Source: Verrucomicrobiota bacterium (GTDB lineage: Bacteria; Verrucomicrobiota; Verrucomicrobiia; Limisphaerales; VHDF01). From it: a DNA stretch of 64,000 nt. Below the pieces are notes generated by a model. That model was not told where the DNA came from. It made no database searches and worked only from the letters and a program-made list of their open reading frames with translations. Location of the stretch: the NCBI GenBank assembly GCA_016871495.1, contig VHDF01000012.1:1-64000 (forward strand), written 5' to 3'. Shown piece by piece: positions 17,652 through 26,723 of the stretch (positions within the stretch are counted from its first letter, which is position 1; the number at the start of each line of letters is the position of its first letter). A program made the position numbers and the translations under genes.

Positions 17652-18278
17652 ATGAAGTCAAAATCTTCCAAGCCCCCCGCGCCGTTGATCGGACCTGAGC
17701 CTGCCGAGCCGCAGGTGGGACGTTCCGCGATCCCGCTCTGGCTTGTGATGGCGGTAGGCGTGCTGTTTTATTTGGGGTCGATGTACCTCGAACAAACGGG
17801 GGGTGGATTTCACGCCGAAGTTTTTGAGCCTCACCGTTCGATCAAAGTGGTGCGGGATTTGCAGCCGAAAGATGAGGGTGGCCGTTTGATCGCCCTAGGC
17901 AAGGCAAAGTATGAGCAAACTTGCCAGTTGTGCCACCAGGCTACGGGTTTGGGAGTGGTTGGCCAGTTTCCCCCTTTGGCGGGTTCGGAATGGGTCACCA
18001 CGCCAGGCATTGCAAGACTGACTCGAATCATTTTGCACGGAGTGAGCGGACCGATCGAAGTGAAAGGTGTCAAATGGGAGGCCGCCATGCCGCCTTTCGG
18101 TAGCGCGTTCACCGACGAAGAGATTGCGGCGATTATGGCCTACATTCGCACTCAGAAGGACTGGGGTAATAGTGCATCGAGCGTCAAGGTTGAGGACGTG
18201 GCCGCCATTCGAAAGGCCACAGGCGACCGAGCTCCCTGGACGGCCGATGAATTATTGAAGATTCCCGAATCGGAATAA
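17652..18278 (+). CDS. Membrane-anchored monohaem cytochrome c (CcoP-like position)
   Basis: 208 residues with one membrane helix (about 27-47) and a class I cytochrome c domain: CQLCH at 91-95 and the Met stretch AAMPPFGSAFTDEEIAAIMAYIR. It lies 7 nt after the CcoO-like gene and takes the place that a ccoP would have, but with one haem rather than two. Likely to accept electrons from ACIII/CcoO-like protein and pass them on. The ATG at 17652 is preferred over 17616, which overlaps the preceding gene. Confidence 0.85.
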   Translation: MKSKSSKPPAPLIGPEPAEPQVGRSAIPLWLVMAVGVLFYLGSMYLEQTGGGFHAEVFEPHRSIKVVRDLQPKDEGGRLIALGKAKYEQTCQLCHQATGLGVVGQFPPLAGSEWVTTPGIARLTRIILHGVSGPIEVKGVKWEAAMPPFGSAFTDEEIAAIMAYIRTQKDWGNSASSVKVEDVAAIRKATGDRAPWTADELLKIPESE

Positions 18279-19090
18279 TCGTTTTCCGCTGGAGGTCTTT
18301 CCTCGGCCGTATCGATTCAAACTTGAAACGGCAAATGCCCTTTCAAGCCAAAGAACTCCGCCGGGTCGGGGTGCGGAATGGAGAGCAACTTCAGCATCAA
18401 GTTCGTCGGGAGGTTTAAGCCGGCGCGGGAAAATCGGAATTCATGGTTGCGCGATTCCGAAGTGCGCCTGGCAGGTCCAATCTCCAGCCCTCATGACCTG
18501 AGATGCAATGCGTTCGAGCTGTGTCTTGAGCCACCACAGGAGTATCAGCCCCGAATGATCAACGACCTGCCTATGGGGGATCGGCTGCGGTGGTCTCAAG
18601 AATGTTCCGGTCTCCGGAGATATTCGCTGCTCGAAGTCAGGAGGCATGAAGCCCAGGGATGAGCGGTCCGCCCCTGGCCCATGAAGAATCGGCCCTGGAG
18701 ACCTGAAACCCACACACCCCGGGTATTGGATTGCGAGGCTGGCATCCCTCCGGGATGCACAGGCTTGGGCGACCCGGTGGACCGGTGGTATCGTCGCTGC
18801 GCTCCTCCACCACCGGCTCATCGCTGGCAAGCCTCCGGCTGGCGACGGAGCCGCGTCACGTCACTCTGGTCTCACATCCCTTCTGCATCTGTCCCGCATC
18901 TCCCGCTTGGGGGTAGCGTGTCTGAAGCTGGTCATCGCTTTGGCGAAAGACCGATTGGAAAACGGGGTTGAACATTCATGGGGTGCGAGGGAGCCTTTGT
19001 GATCATGCACGCAAGTGAATTCTGGGGGAGCGCACACGAACGAAAGATCCTCGTCATCGATGGGATGAGGAACCAGAGGCCGGCCCGTTG
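18279..19090. other. 812-bp non-coding gap with repeats
   Basis: It holds copy B of the dispersed repeat (18326-18418), a perfect hairpin GCATCCC-TCC-GGGATGC at 18742-18758 and GC-rich degenerate palindromes up to about 18850. The short ORF at 18378-18662 begins inside the repeat and has no family features. I see no gene here. Confidence 0.65.
18326..18418 (+). repeat. Dispersed intergenic repeat, copy B
   Basis: Matches the reverse complement of 4443-4545 over about 90 bp with scattered mismatches. It sits shortly after the last cytochrome gene of the act locus. Confidence 0.75.
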
Positions 19091-20356
19091 ATGAACTCCA
19101 TTTTCGGTTTAGCCCTTGCCGGGATGGCGGTGGTGCTCAGCGTGGCCGCCGAGGTGCGGGTGCCGGCTTTTACCGGTTATGCCGACCCCGATGCCGACGG
19201 AGCACGGTTTTCAGAGAACTCTGGTGTGACCGCATGGCGGGATCCGGCCGTAACGGTGAGCTGGTTCGGTGATATGAGAGAGCGCGTCACGATCGACGCC
19301 GCAATCGAGTTGCGCTTGCCCGAAAACGTGGTTTCCAAACTGCGCCTGACCGTCGCAGGCCAGTCTCGCGACGCGGAAGTGCGGGGCGCAGGGGCCAGCG
19401 TCGTTACGGCGAGATTCGGCACGTTCGAAATCAAGCAGCCGGGATACCAGCGGTTCACGCTCGCGTCGCTCAATTCCGTGGGACAGCCCTTCGGAGATCT
19501 CAGCGCGCTCGTGCTTGCAGGGGTCAGCACCCACAACACTCATTTCAACACCAAGCCTCGGCGGAACGCGGCCTCGGTTCATCTCAGTTACCTCACGCCG
19601 AAAGGCACCCATGTTGCCGCGTTCTATTGCGAAATGACCGGCGTCGCGGACACCATCCCGACTTACTACATGGCGTGCGGCTGGCACCGCGGATACTTCG
19701 GCATGCAGATCAACAGCGCCACGGAGCGCCGCATTATTTTCAGCGTCTGGGACAGCGGCGACGAAGCGGTCAGCCGAGCGAAGGTCAACGAGAGCAACCG
19801 TGTCACGCTCGTGGCCAAGGGGGCGGGCGTCTATTCGGGCGACTTCGGCAACGAAGGCACTGGGGGGCACAGCCACTTGAAATTCATGTGGAAAACCGGC
19901 GAGCCGCAGAAGTTCGTCGTGACGGCTCAGCCGACGAACAACACCTTCACCATTTTCTCCGGCTATTGGTTTCATCCCGGGAATAGGGAATGGATGCTGA
20001 TCTCCTCATGGAAGGCTCCGAAGGACGGGGGGTGGCTGCGCGGGCTCTACTCTTTCAGCGAGGATTTTGGCGGCAGCCGCGGGCACTTGCCCCGCAAGGC
20101 GCTTTACGGCAACCAATGGATTCGCACGGATGCCGGGCTTTGGCATGAGATCACGACAGCCAGTTTCAGCCATGATGTTACGGGCAAGGCGGATCGGCTC
20201 GACCGTTTCATGGGGGTCGAGAAGGGCCAATTCTTTTTGCATCACGGGGGTTTCGTGGAGGGCTATGCGCAATACGGCGAGAAGTTGACCCGCCCCGCCA
20301 CCGGTTTGGCTCCGGTTTTGCAACTGCCGCCCCTGCCGGATCGAAACGGCTATTGA
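19091..20356 (+). CDS. Exported DUF3472-domain protein
   Basis: 421 residues from the ATG at 19091 (a TTG lies one codon before). An N-terminal signal peptide (MNSIFGLALAGMAVVLSVAA) is followed by a beta-rich N-terminal region (about 20-150) and a DUF3472 domain (about 155-345) with GGHSHLKFMWKTGEPQ and FSGYWFHP motifs. DUF3472 proteins are predicted extracellular, often near polysaccharide degradation genes; the activity is unknown. Its stop codon directly abuts the nuoN stop on the other strand with no base between them. Confidence 0.8.
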   Translation: MNSIFGLALAGMAVVLSVAAEVRVPAFTGYADPDADGARFSENSGVTAWRDPAVTVSWFGDMRERVTIDAAIELRLPENVVSKLRLTVAGQSRDAEVRGAGASVVTARFGTFEIKQPGYQRFTLASLNSVGQPFGDLSALVLAGVSTHNTHFNTKPRRNAASVHLSYLTPKGTHVAAFYCEMTGVADTIPTYYMACGWHRGYFGMQINSATERRIIFSVWDSGDEAVSRAKVNESNRVTLVAKGAGVYSGDFGNEGTGGHSHLKFMWKTGEPQKFVVTAQPTNNTFTIFSGYWFHPGNREWMLISSWKAPKDGGWLRGLYSFSEDFGGSRGHLPRKALYGNQWIRTDAGLWHEITTASFSHDVTGKADRLDRFMGVEKGQFFLHHGGFVEGYAQYGEKLTRPATGLAPVLQLPPLPDRNGY

Positions 20357-21811
20357 TCAGTTGCGCAGAGCCTTGACGGCGGCTTCGGCCGCAGCCAGGA
20401 GCGGTTTGGGAACGATTCCCAACACCACCACCGCAGCCGCACACGCTCCCAGGCCGAATCCGGCCAAGGTGGACACGGGCAGGGCTGGCATGGATGGGTT
20501 GTGCGGCGCCCAGTAGGCGGCGCGGATCAGGCCGAAGTAGTAATAAAACGAGGCGACGACGCCGAAGAGTGCCACGCCGACGAGGGCGTAATACGAAGTG
20601 AAAGAAACACCCTGTTCCAGCGCGGATTTGATCAGCAGAAACTTGCCCGTGAATCCCACCAAGGGGGGGATGCCGGCCAAGGATACCACGCAAAGAGTCA
20701 GGCACGCCGCCATGTAGGGTGAGCGTTTGGAAAGTCCGGCGAGCGAGTTGAAATCCACCGAAGTCTGCTGTCCGCTCAGAAGAGTTATCACGGTGAAGAT
20801 CCCCAGCACCGCGAAGGCATAAGTTCCGAGATAAAAAAGAATGGCGGTGGATCCCGCCGGGGTCATGGCGGCGACACCCAGCAACAGGAACCCCGCGTTG
20901 GCTATGCTGGAATAGCCCAGCAGGCGTTTCAGATCGCGCTGAGGCAGCGCGCAGAGACTGCCATAAAGGATCGTGCAGCCCGCGATGGCCAGCAGGAGTT
21001 TTTCCCACTTCAACGCCACATCCGGAACGACCGAAAAGGTCCAACGGACCAACAGCACAAAGCCCGCCGCCTTCGAGCCCACGGATAAAAGCGCCGTCGT
21101 GGGAGCCGGGGCGCCTTGATAAACATCCGGAGCCCACATGTGCAGGGGGACGGCGGCAATTTTGAACAGGAATCCGCCCAGGACCAGGATCAAGCCCGCG
21201 AGAAACAGTTTGTTTGCAATGAGCGCCGGCGCTTTGAGGGCGATGTCCTGGAAGCGGGTGCTGTTGGAAGTTCCGAAGACGAGCGCAATCCCGAAAACCA
21301 GAAATCCCGAGGAGAGAGCACCGATGATGAGATACTTCACGCCGGCCTCGAGACTCGCGGTTTTGCCGCGCTGAAAACTGGTCAGCACATAAAAGCTGAC
21401 CGTGATCAGCTCCAGGCAGACGAACATCATGCTCAAGTCCGTGGCGGACGCTGCGAACAGCATGCCGGCGAGCGCCATCAATTGCAGGGTGTGATATTCG
21501 GCGATGCCGGCTTTGATTTGAGGAGCAAACTCGATTGTCATCAAGGCCACCACGAATCCCGCGGCCAGAAACAGGCGTTTGAAGAACAGGGCCAGCGGAT
21601 CCATCGTGATCATCCCTCCGAAGGAAGCCCCCGGGGCCGGCTCCCAAGCGGGCACGAAAGAGGCCAGCAACAACAGGAGCAGACCTCCCGCGGCCGCGAA
21701 CCCCAGCTTCCGCTTATGTTCCACCGGCGTCCACAGATCCGCCACCAAAATGGCGAGGCCCAGGCCAACCGTGGCGAACTCGAGGTAAAGTGACGACCAG
21801 GAAAAGTTCAT
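20357..21811 (-). CDS. nuoN: NADH-quinone oxidoreductase subunit N
   Basis: 484 residues, about 14 helices, the antiporter-like subunit ND2/NuoN of complex I. Family motifs visible include KYLIIGALSSGFLVFG and APDVYQGAPAPTTALLSVGSK, the latter the proton-antiporter signature. Start taken at the ATG 10 nt after the nuoM stop; the longer open frame overlaps nuoM. Last gene of the operon. Confidence 0.93.
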   Translation of the reverse strand: MNFSWSSLYLEFATVGLGLAILVADLWTPVEHKRKLGFAAAGGLLLLLLASFVPAWEPAPGASFGGMITMDPLALFFKRLFLAAGFVVALMTIEFAPQIKAGIAEYHTLQLMALAGMLFAASATDLSMMFVCLELITVSFYVLTSFQRGKTASLEAGVKYLIIGALSSGFLVFGIALVFGTSNSTRFQDIALKAPALIANKLFLAGLILVLGGFLFKIAAVPLHMWAPDVYQGAPAPTTALLSVGSKAAGFVLLVRWTFSVVPDVALKWEKLLLAIAGCTILYGSLCALPQRDLKRLLGYSSIANAGFLLLGVAAMTPAGSTAILFYLGTYAFAVLGIFTVITLLSGQQTSVDFNSLAGLSKRSPYMAACLTLCVVSLAGIPPLVGFTGKFLLIKSALEQGVSFTSYYALVGVALFGVVASFYYYFGLIRAAYWAPHNPSMPALPVSTLAGFGLGACAAAVVVLGIVPKPLLAAAEAAVKALRN

Positions 21812-21821
21812 GAGGACCGAA

Positions 21822-23396
21822 TCATTGGGCGGCCAGCCGTGGTTCCGTTCCGGGTAGGCTGGGCAAACGAACTCCAATTCCGGGTCTGCCACGGGACTCA
21901 CCAGGCTGCGGCTGGAATCCCGCGATCCGGACGGCGCGCTCCACGCCCGGACGCACCCGGTCGAGCAGAAGGCGAGGCCAGCAGCCCAGCAACAGCAGGC
22001 AGGCAACGAGGAGGATCATAGGGAAACCGCGCCAGAGCGAAGCATCGGAAGCGGAGGTGAATCCAGCCGGGACAGGGCCGTGCAATATGCTTCGAATCCC
22101 CCGCAGCATGTAAACCGCCCCGATGATGAGCGCGCCCCAGGCCGCCGCGACCACGAACCACGGCATGGTTTTCCAAGCGCCAAACAACACCAGCGCTTCC
22201 CCCGCGAAATTGGCAAAACCGGGAACTCCGCATCCCGCCATCATGGCCATGATCAAAAGGGTCCCAATGAGGGGCATGCGGGCGAGGAGTCCGCCCAATT
22301 GGGTCATATCCGTGCTGCCCACATGGTGTCGAAAATAACCGTGCAATGAAAAACTGAGGGCCGCGAGCAAGCCGTGGGCGACCATCACCATGACGGCACC
22401 GGCCACCCCGGCAATGCTCAGACTCGCAATGCCGAGGAAAATGAACCCCACATGAGCAACGCTCGAATGGCCGATCAACTGGCCCAGGTCTTTTTGCCGC
22501 ATAGCCACCCATCCGCAGTGGAGGATGTTCCCCAAACACAAGATGGCCAGGACAGGCATCCATTCGCGAGCGCCCTCCGGCAGAAGGGGCAGTCCGACGC
22601 GGATCAATCCGTAAAGACCGAACTTCTTGAGCACCCCGGCGTGGAGCATGGCAGCAGGGGTGGGTGCGGCGCCGTATCCCAGCGGCGCCCAAGTGTGAAA
22701 CGGCCAGAGAGAAACCAGGATTCCGAACCCGAACAGCAAGAGCCCGAAAATCGTGCTCTGTTCCCCTGAAGGAATGGGCTTGGCCTGGACAGCTTTTGCC
22801 AGAGCAACCCAGTCGAATGTTTTGGCGCCGGATTGGACGTAAAGCAGAATGAGTCCGACCAGGGCGATCAATGCACCCGCCGTCAGGTAGAGCGTGATTT
22901 TGAACGCGGCGTAGTTCTTGTCAGGGCCCGACCCCCAGACGCCGATCATGATAAACGTCGGCACCAGGGCGAGTTCGTGGAAGAAGTAGAAAAAGAACAA
23001 GTCGATGGAGGCGAAGGCCCCCAGCACCCCAGCCGCCATGACCTGCAACAGAACGTAGAATTCCTTGTCCCGTTCCGACCGGATTTCCCAAGCGGCACAT
23101 ACCGCGGCAAAGGCGACAATGGCCCCCATGACGATGAGGCCGAGATTGAGCCCGTCCACGCCCAGTTTGAATTGAATGCCCAGCGATGGCAGCCAAGCCC
23201 ACTCCTGGACAAAACGAAACCCGTCCACCTCCGGGGCTTGATCGAAGCGCGCGGCGAGGAGCAGGGACAACAGCATCGTCAGGGCGGAGCTGGCCAGGGC
23301 CAGCATCCGGATGCCGAATCGAAAGTTTCTCGGCACGGCCAGGATGAGGCCGGCGGTGGCGAGCGGCAGCAGGATGATAAGAGTTAACAGCGACAT
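21822..23396 (-). CDS. nuoM: NADH-quinone oxidoreductase subunit M
   Basis: 524 residues, antiporter-like ND4/NuoM subunit with FFHELALVPTFIMIG (the conserved proton-channel Glu) and WAPLGYGAAPTPAAMLHAGV. ATG at 23396, 2 nt after the nuoL stop. The C-terminus extends past the last helix with a basic, Gly/Pro-rich tail of about 35 residues that is not typical of the family and may be lineage-specific. Confidence 0.94.
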   Translation of the reverse strand: MSLLTLIILLPLATAGLILAVPRNFRFGIRMLALASSALTMLLSLLLAARFDQAPEVDGFRFVQEWAWLPSLGIQFKLGVDGLNLGLIVMGAIVAFAAVCAAWEIRSERDKEFYVLLQVMAAGVLGAFASIDLFFFYFFHELALVPTFIMIGVWGSGPDKNYAAFKITLYLTAGALIALVGLILLYVQSGAKTFDWVALAKAVQAKPIPSGEQSTIFGLLLFGFGILVSLWPFHTWAPLGYGAAPTPAAMLHAGVLKKFGLYGLIRVGLPLLPEGAREWMPVLAILCLGNILHCGWVAMRQKDLGQLIGHSSVAHVGFIFLGIASLSIAGVAGAVMVMVAHGLLAALSFSLHGYFRHHVGSTDMTQLGGLLARMPLIGTLLIMAMMAGCGVPGFANFAGEALVLFGAWKTMPWFVVAAAWGALIIGAVYMLRGIRSILHGPVPAGFTSASDASLWRGFPMILLVACLLLLGCWPRLLLDRVRPGVERAVRIAGFQPQPGESRGRPGIGVRLPSLPGTEPRLAAQ

Positions 23397-23398
23397 GG

Positions 23399-25315
23399 TC
23401 AGCTCACGAGCGTCATCAGCAGCATGAGGACGAGCCCCGCGACGACGAAAAAGGCATAGGTTTGCAGACTGCCGGTCTGGAAGAGCCGGAGGGCGCGCCC
23501 TGCCAGGTCCACGGTGCCATGGGCACCCTTGACCCCCAGGCCGGCGATGATCCAACGGTCGATCCATCCGGCGAGCGCAGCCAAGGCATCATGGAGCCGC
23601 ACCCCGATTTTCTCGTACAATTCGTCGAAGTAAAAACGCGCGCGCATCGCTCGCGCGAGTGCGCCCAGTTTGGCGGGCAGGGGATCCCGTGAGGCGCCGC
23701 CATACAAGGCGGCGGCGAAACTGACGCCGAACAGCGTCGCGCCGAGTCCGAACATGGCCGCGGCGGGAGCATGCCCGAACGGAGCGAACGGGTCGAAGCC
23801 GTGTCCCGGGCCGTGGGGAACGGCTGACGGAGGAAGGAATTGGAGCGTGAATCGCTCTTCAAGCCCGAAAAACCCCGCGATCACCGAAGGGACCGCGAGC
23901 AAGAGAAGGGGATAAGACATGACCGGCGGCGACTCGTGCGCGTGGGAGGCATGATCGGACCGCGGTGATCCCAGGAAAGCGACCAGGAAAAGCCGGCTCA
24001 TGTAAAACGCGGTCATGCCCGCAACGGTCACCGCCAAAGCGAACAGCACGGGATTCCCGTGCGAGGCGGCGGCGAGGACGGCGTCCTTACTGTAGAAACC
24101 GCTGAGTGGAGGCACCCCGCAAAGCGCGGCGGTGCCGATGAGAAAGGTCCAAAACGTGACCGGCATGGAACGGCGAAGTCCGCCCATCTTCCAAATATCC
24201 TGCTCGTGATGGAGTGCGTGGATCACGGAGCCCGCCCCCAGAAACAGAAGCGCTTTGAAGAAAGCGTGGGTGCTGAGATGGAACATGGCGGCGGCGGGAC
24301 CTCCGACTCCCACCCCCATGACCATGTAGCCGAGTTGTGAAAGCGTGGAATAGGCGAGGATGCGCTTGATGTCGTCCTGCTGCATGGCCATGAGGGCGGC
24401 GAGCAGGGCGGTGAACCCGCCGATCCACGCGACGATGTCTGCCGCCGACCAGCCGTGGAGGAACGCGAGTGCCTCGGGCCAGGAGGCCGGGAGTTGGAAG
24501 AGGAAAAACATGCGGCAGAGCATGAACACGCCCGCAGCCACCATGGTGGCGGCGTGGATGAGCGCGCTGACCGGAGTGGGTCCTTCCATCGCGTCGGGCA
24601 GCCAGACGTGGAGAGGGAACTGGGCGGACTTTCCCATGGCTCCGCAGAACACCAGGAGAGCGGCGAGACTGGCGAGCGATCCCAAGGCGGCGGGATGGGT
24701 CTCGAGGTGCTTTGCGAGTTCGGTGAAATGGAGGGTGCCGGTGGCGGACCACACGATCAGAATGCCGAGAATAAAGCCGAAATCACCCAGGCGATTGGTG
24801 AGGAAGGCCTTTTTGCAGGCATCCGCCGCCGCGGGTTTCTCGTGCCAGAACCCGATGAGCAAATAGCTGGAGACCCCGACCAACTCCCAGAAAATGAACA
24901 TCTGCAGAAAATTGGTCGAGACCACGATGCCCAGCATTGAAAACATGAACAGGCTCAGGCTGCCGAAGAAACGGGCAAATCCGGGATCGCCGCTCATGTA
25001 GCCGAAGGAATAAGCATGAATGGCCGTGCCCACTCCGGTGACGACGAGGAGCATGAGCAGGCTTAAGGTGTCGACGCGGAAACCAAAGTCGGCCTGGAAT
25101 CCCGCCACTTCCATCCAACGCACACTGAGCTCCACCCCTTGGGAGCCCGGGGGAGCGCTCAGGGCGAGCGCGACGGTGAGGAGAAATGAGCCTGCGACGG
25201 CCCCGATGGAAATGAGCGCGCTGAGTTGGGGGGAGCGCCGGGCGCCCAGCGTGATCGCCACCGCTGAAAAGAGCGGCAGGAACAGGATGAGCCAGGCGTA
25301 AGCGGGGGCGGTCAT
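23399..25315 (-). CDS. nuoL: NADH-quinone oxidoreductase subunit L
   Basis: 638 residues, the largest antiporter-like subunit (ND5/NuoL). Motifs include FWELVGVSSYLLIGFW, LPDAMEGPTPVSALIHAATMV and LAYSTLSQLGYMVMGVG. The C-terminal part carries the lateral helix region after about residue 500. It lies 4 nt after nuoK. Confidence 0.95.
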   Translation of the reverse strand: MTAPAYAWLILFLPLFSAVAITLGARRSPQLSALISIGAVAGSFLLTVALALSAPPGSQGVELSVRWMEVAGFQADFGFRVDTLSLLMLLVVTGVGTAIHAYSFGYMSGDPGFARFFGSLSLFMFSMLGIVVSTNFLQMFIFWELVGVSSYLLIGFWHEKPAAADACKKAFLTNRLGDFGFILGILIVWSATGTLHFTELAKHLETHPAALGSLASLAALLVFCGAMGKSAQFPLHVWLPDAMEGPTPVSALIHAATMVAAGVFMLCRMFFLFQLPASWPEALAFLHGWSAADIVAWIGGFTALLAALMAMQQDDIKRILAYSTLSQLGYMVMGVGVGGPAAAMFHLSTHAFFKALLFLGAGSVIHALHHEQDIWKMGGLRRSMPVTFWTFLIGTAALCGVPPLSGFYSKDAVLAAASHGNPVLFALAVTVAGMTAFYMSRLFLVAFLGSPRSDHASHAHESPPVMSYPLLLLAVPSVIAGFFGLEERFTLQFLPPSAVPHGPGHGFDPFAPFGHAPAAAMFGLGATLFGVSFAAALYGGASRDPLPAKLGALARAMRARFYFDELYEKIGVRLHDALAALAGWIDRWIIAGLGVKGAHGTVDLAGRALRLFQTGSLQTYAFFVVAGLVLMLLMTLVS

Positions 25316-25319
25316 GCGG

Positions 25320-25628
25320 TCAGAGTTTCAGGGATGCCAAGTCCTCCACGTGCGCCGACTGGCGTTTGCGGTAGAGGGCCACGATCAGGGCGAGGCCGAC
25401 GGCGACTTCAGCGGCGGCCACCGTGATGATGAAGAAAACCATGACTTGGCCGTTCAAATGATCGTTGAACCGCGAGAACGCCACCAGAGCCAGATTGGCG
25501 GCATTGAGCATCAGTTCGAGGGACATGTAGAGCACCAGGAGATTGCGGCGCAGAATGACGCCCAGAACGCCCAGGCAAAAGAGCAGCCCGCTGACGACCA
25601 GATAATGTTCGAGACCGACCTTCATCAT
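25320..25628 (-). CDS. nuoK: NADH-quinone oxidoreductase subunit K
   Basis: 102 residues, three membrane helices, with the ND4L/NuoK motif [24 protein letters not shown] minus flanking residues; the buried Glu of the 'SLELML' helix is present. Usual length for the family. Starts 4 nt after nuoJ. Confidence 0.94.
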   Translation of the reverse strand: MMKVGLEHYLVVSGLLFCLGVLGVILRRNLLVLYMSLELMLNAANLALVAFSRFNDHLNGQVMVFFIITVAAAEVAVGLALIVALYRKRQSAHVEDLASLKL

Positions 25629-25632
25629 GGAC

Positions 25633-26142
25633 TTATTGGAGATCCTTTTTGCTTAGGAGAATCACGCCGACCATGGCCACCAGCAACACCAGGGACACGA
25701 CCTCGAAGGGCAGCACAAACTCCGTGAACAAGACGCGGCCCAGCGCCGACGTGCTCCCTTCAAGCGAGGGGTTGATCCCGCCCGGGGCGGCGCGTCCTTT
25801 CAAAACGGACAGCACCAGGACCCCGGCCAATCCGGCCACGGAGGCCAGGCCCGCGCCGACTCCAAACCGGTTGAATTTCCGCCGGTCCTCTTCCTTCAAG
25901 TCGAGCAGCATAATGACGAAGAGGAAGAGCACCATGACGGCACCCGCGTAAACGAGGATCTGGACGGCGGCGAGGAAGAACGCGTGCAAGAGCACGAAAA
26001 GTCCGGCCAGGCAGATGATGGTCAGCACGAGAAACATCGCGCTGGTCACCGGGCTTCGGCTGAAGGGATTGGCCACGACCAGAAACCCGCAGAGCAGGGT
26101 CAGGCCGGCGAGCAGATAGAATGCGAAATCGGCGGGGCTCAT
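25633..26142 (-). CDS. nuoJ: NADH-quinone oxidoreductase subunit J
   Basis: 169 residues, five membrane helices, ND6/NuoJ family ([20 protein letters not shown] is the characteristic helix). The ATG at 26142 lies 1 nt after the nuoI stop and is preferred over an upstream start that would overlap nuoI by about 85 nt. Confidence 0.93.
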   Translation of the reverse strand: MSPADFAFYLLAGLTLLCGFLVVANPFSRSPVTSAMFLVLTIICLAGLFVLLHAFFLAAVQILVYAGAVMVLFLFVIMLLDLKEEDRRKFNRFGVGAGLASVAGLAGVLVLSVLKGRAAPGGINPSLEGSTSALGRVLFTEFVLPFEVVSLVLLVAMVGVILLSKKDLQ

Positions 26143-26143
26143 T

Positions 26144-26707
26144 TCAGGACCGGGCCACGGGGAATGTTTCCTGGGCGTCCGCTTCGACCTGCTTTTGCTT
26201 CCATTTCTGGATGGTGTCCTGGTGAACACCGCCGAGCGCCAGCAGTTTTTCCTTGTTGTAGAGCAGTTCCTCGCGCGATTCGGCGGTGAACGAATAATCC
26301 TTCATCAAGAAGATGGCTTCCTCCGGGCACACTTCCTGGCAAAAACCGCAGAAGATGCAGCGCAACATGTTGATCTCGAACTCGCGCGGCATTTTTTCGG
26401 CGTTCGGGCGGTCGGCCGCCTGGCCTTCCGGACCGGGCGGGACGATGCGAATCGCCTTGGGCGGGCAGACGAACTCGCAAAGCTGGCAGGAGACGCACTT
26501 GGTATGGCCGTCCTGGTCCTTGACAAGATAAGGCGCGCCCCGGTAGCCGGGGGGAACCACCCAGCGCTGCTCGGGGTACTCCATGGTCACGGCTTTCCCC
26601 TGCACGGCCGTGCGAAAGAAATGATTCGCCGTGATCCGCAAACCGCCCCAGAGCGCGGGGAGATACAGGCGTTCCCAGAAGGTGAGCTTTTGACGAGGGA
26701 CGATCAT
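26144..26707 (-). CDS. nuoI: NADH-quinone oxidoreductase subunit I
   Basis: 187 residues with two 4Fe-4S motifs, CVSCQLCEFVCP and CIFCGFCQEVCP, which form clusters N6a and N6b between NuoG and NuoB. ATG at 26707 is chosen because an AGGA Shine-Dalgarno-like element stands 5 nt before it; the longer frame begins with TTG inside nuoH. Confidence 0.94.
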   Translation of the reverse strand: MIVPRQKLTFWERLYLPALWGGLRITANHFFRTAVQGKAVTMEYPEQRWVVPPGYRGAPYLVKDQDGHTKCVSCQLCEFVCPPKAIRIVPPGPEGQAADRPNAEKMPREFEINMLRCIFCGFCQEVCPEEAIFLMKDYSFTAESREELLYNKEKLLALGGVHQDTIQKWKQKQVEADAQETFPVARS

Positions 26708-26723
26708 GGGATCCTGATGGAAA

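Noticed and set aside
18378-18662. 94-residue ORF after the act locus
   Set aside because: Its first 13 codons or so are the dispersed repeat (copy B); the rest has no coding character.
20208-21647. 479-residue minus-strand ORF overlapping nuoN in another frame
   Set aside because: Shadow frame of nuoN, whose frame carries clear ND2 motifs.
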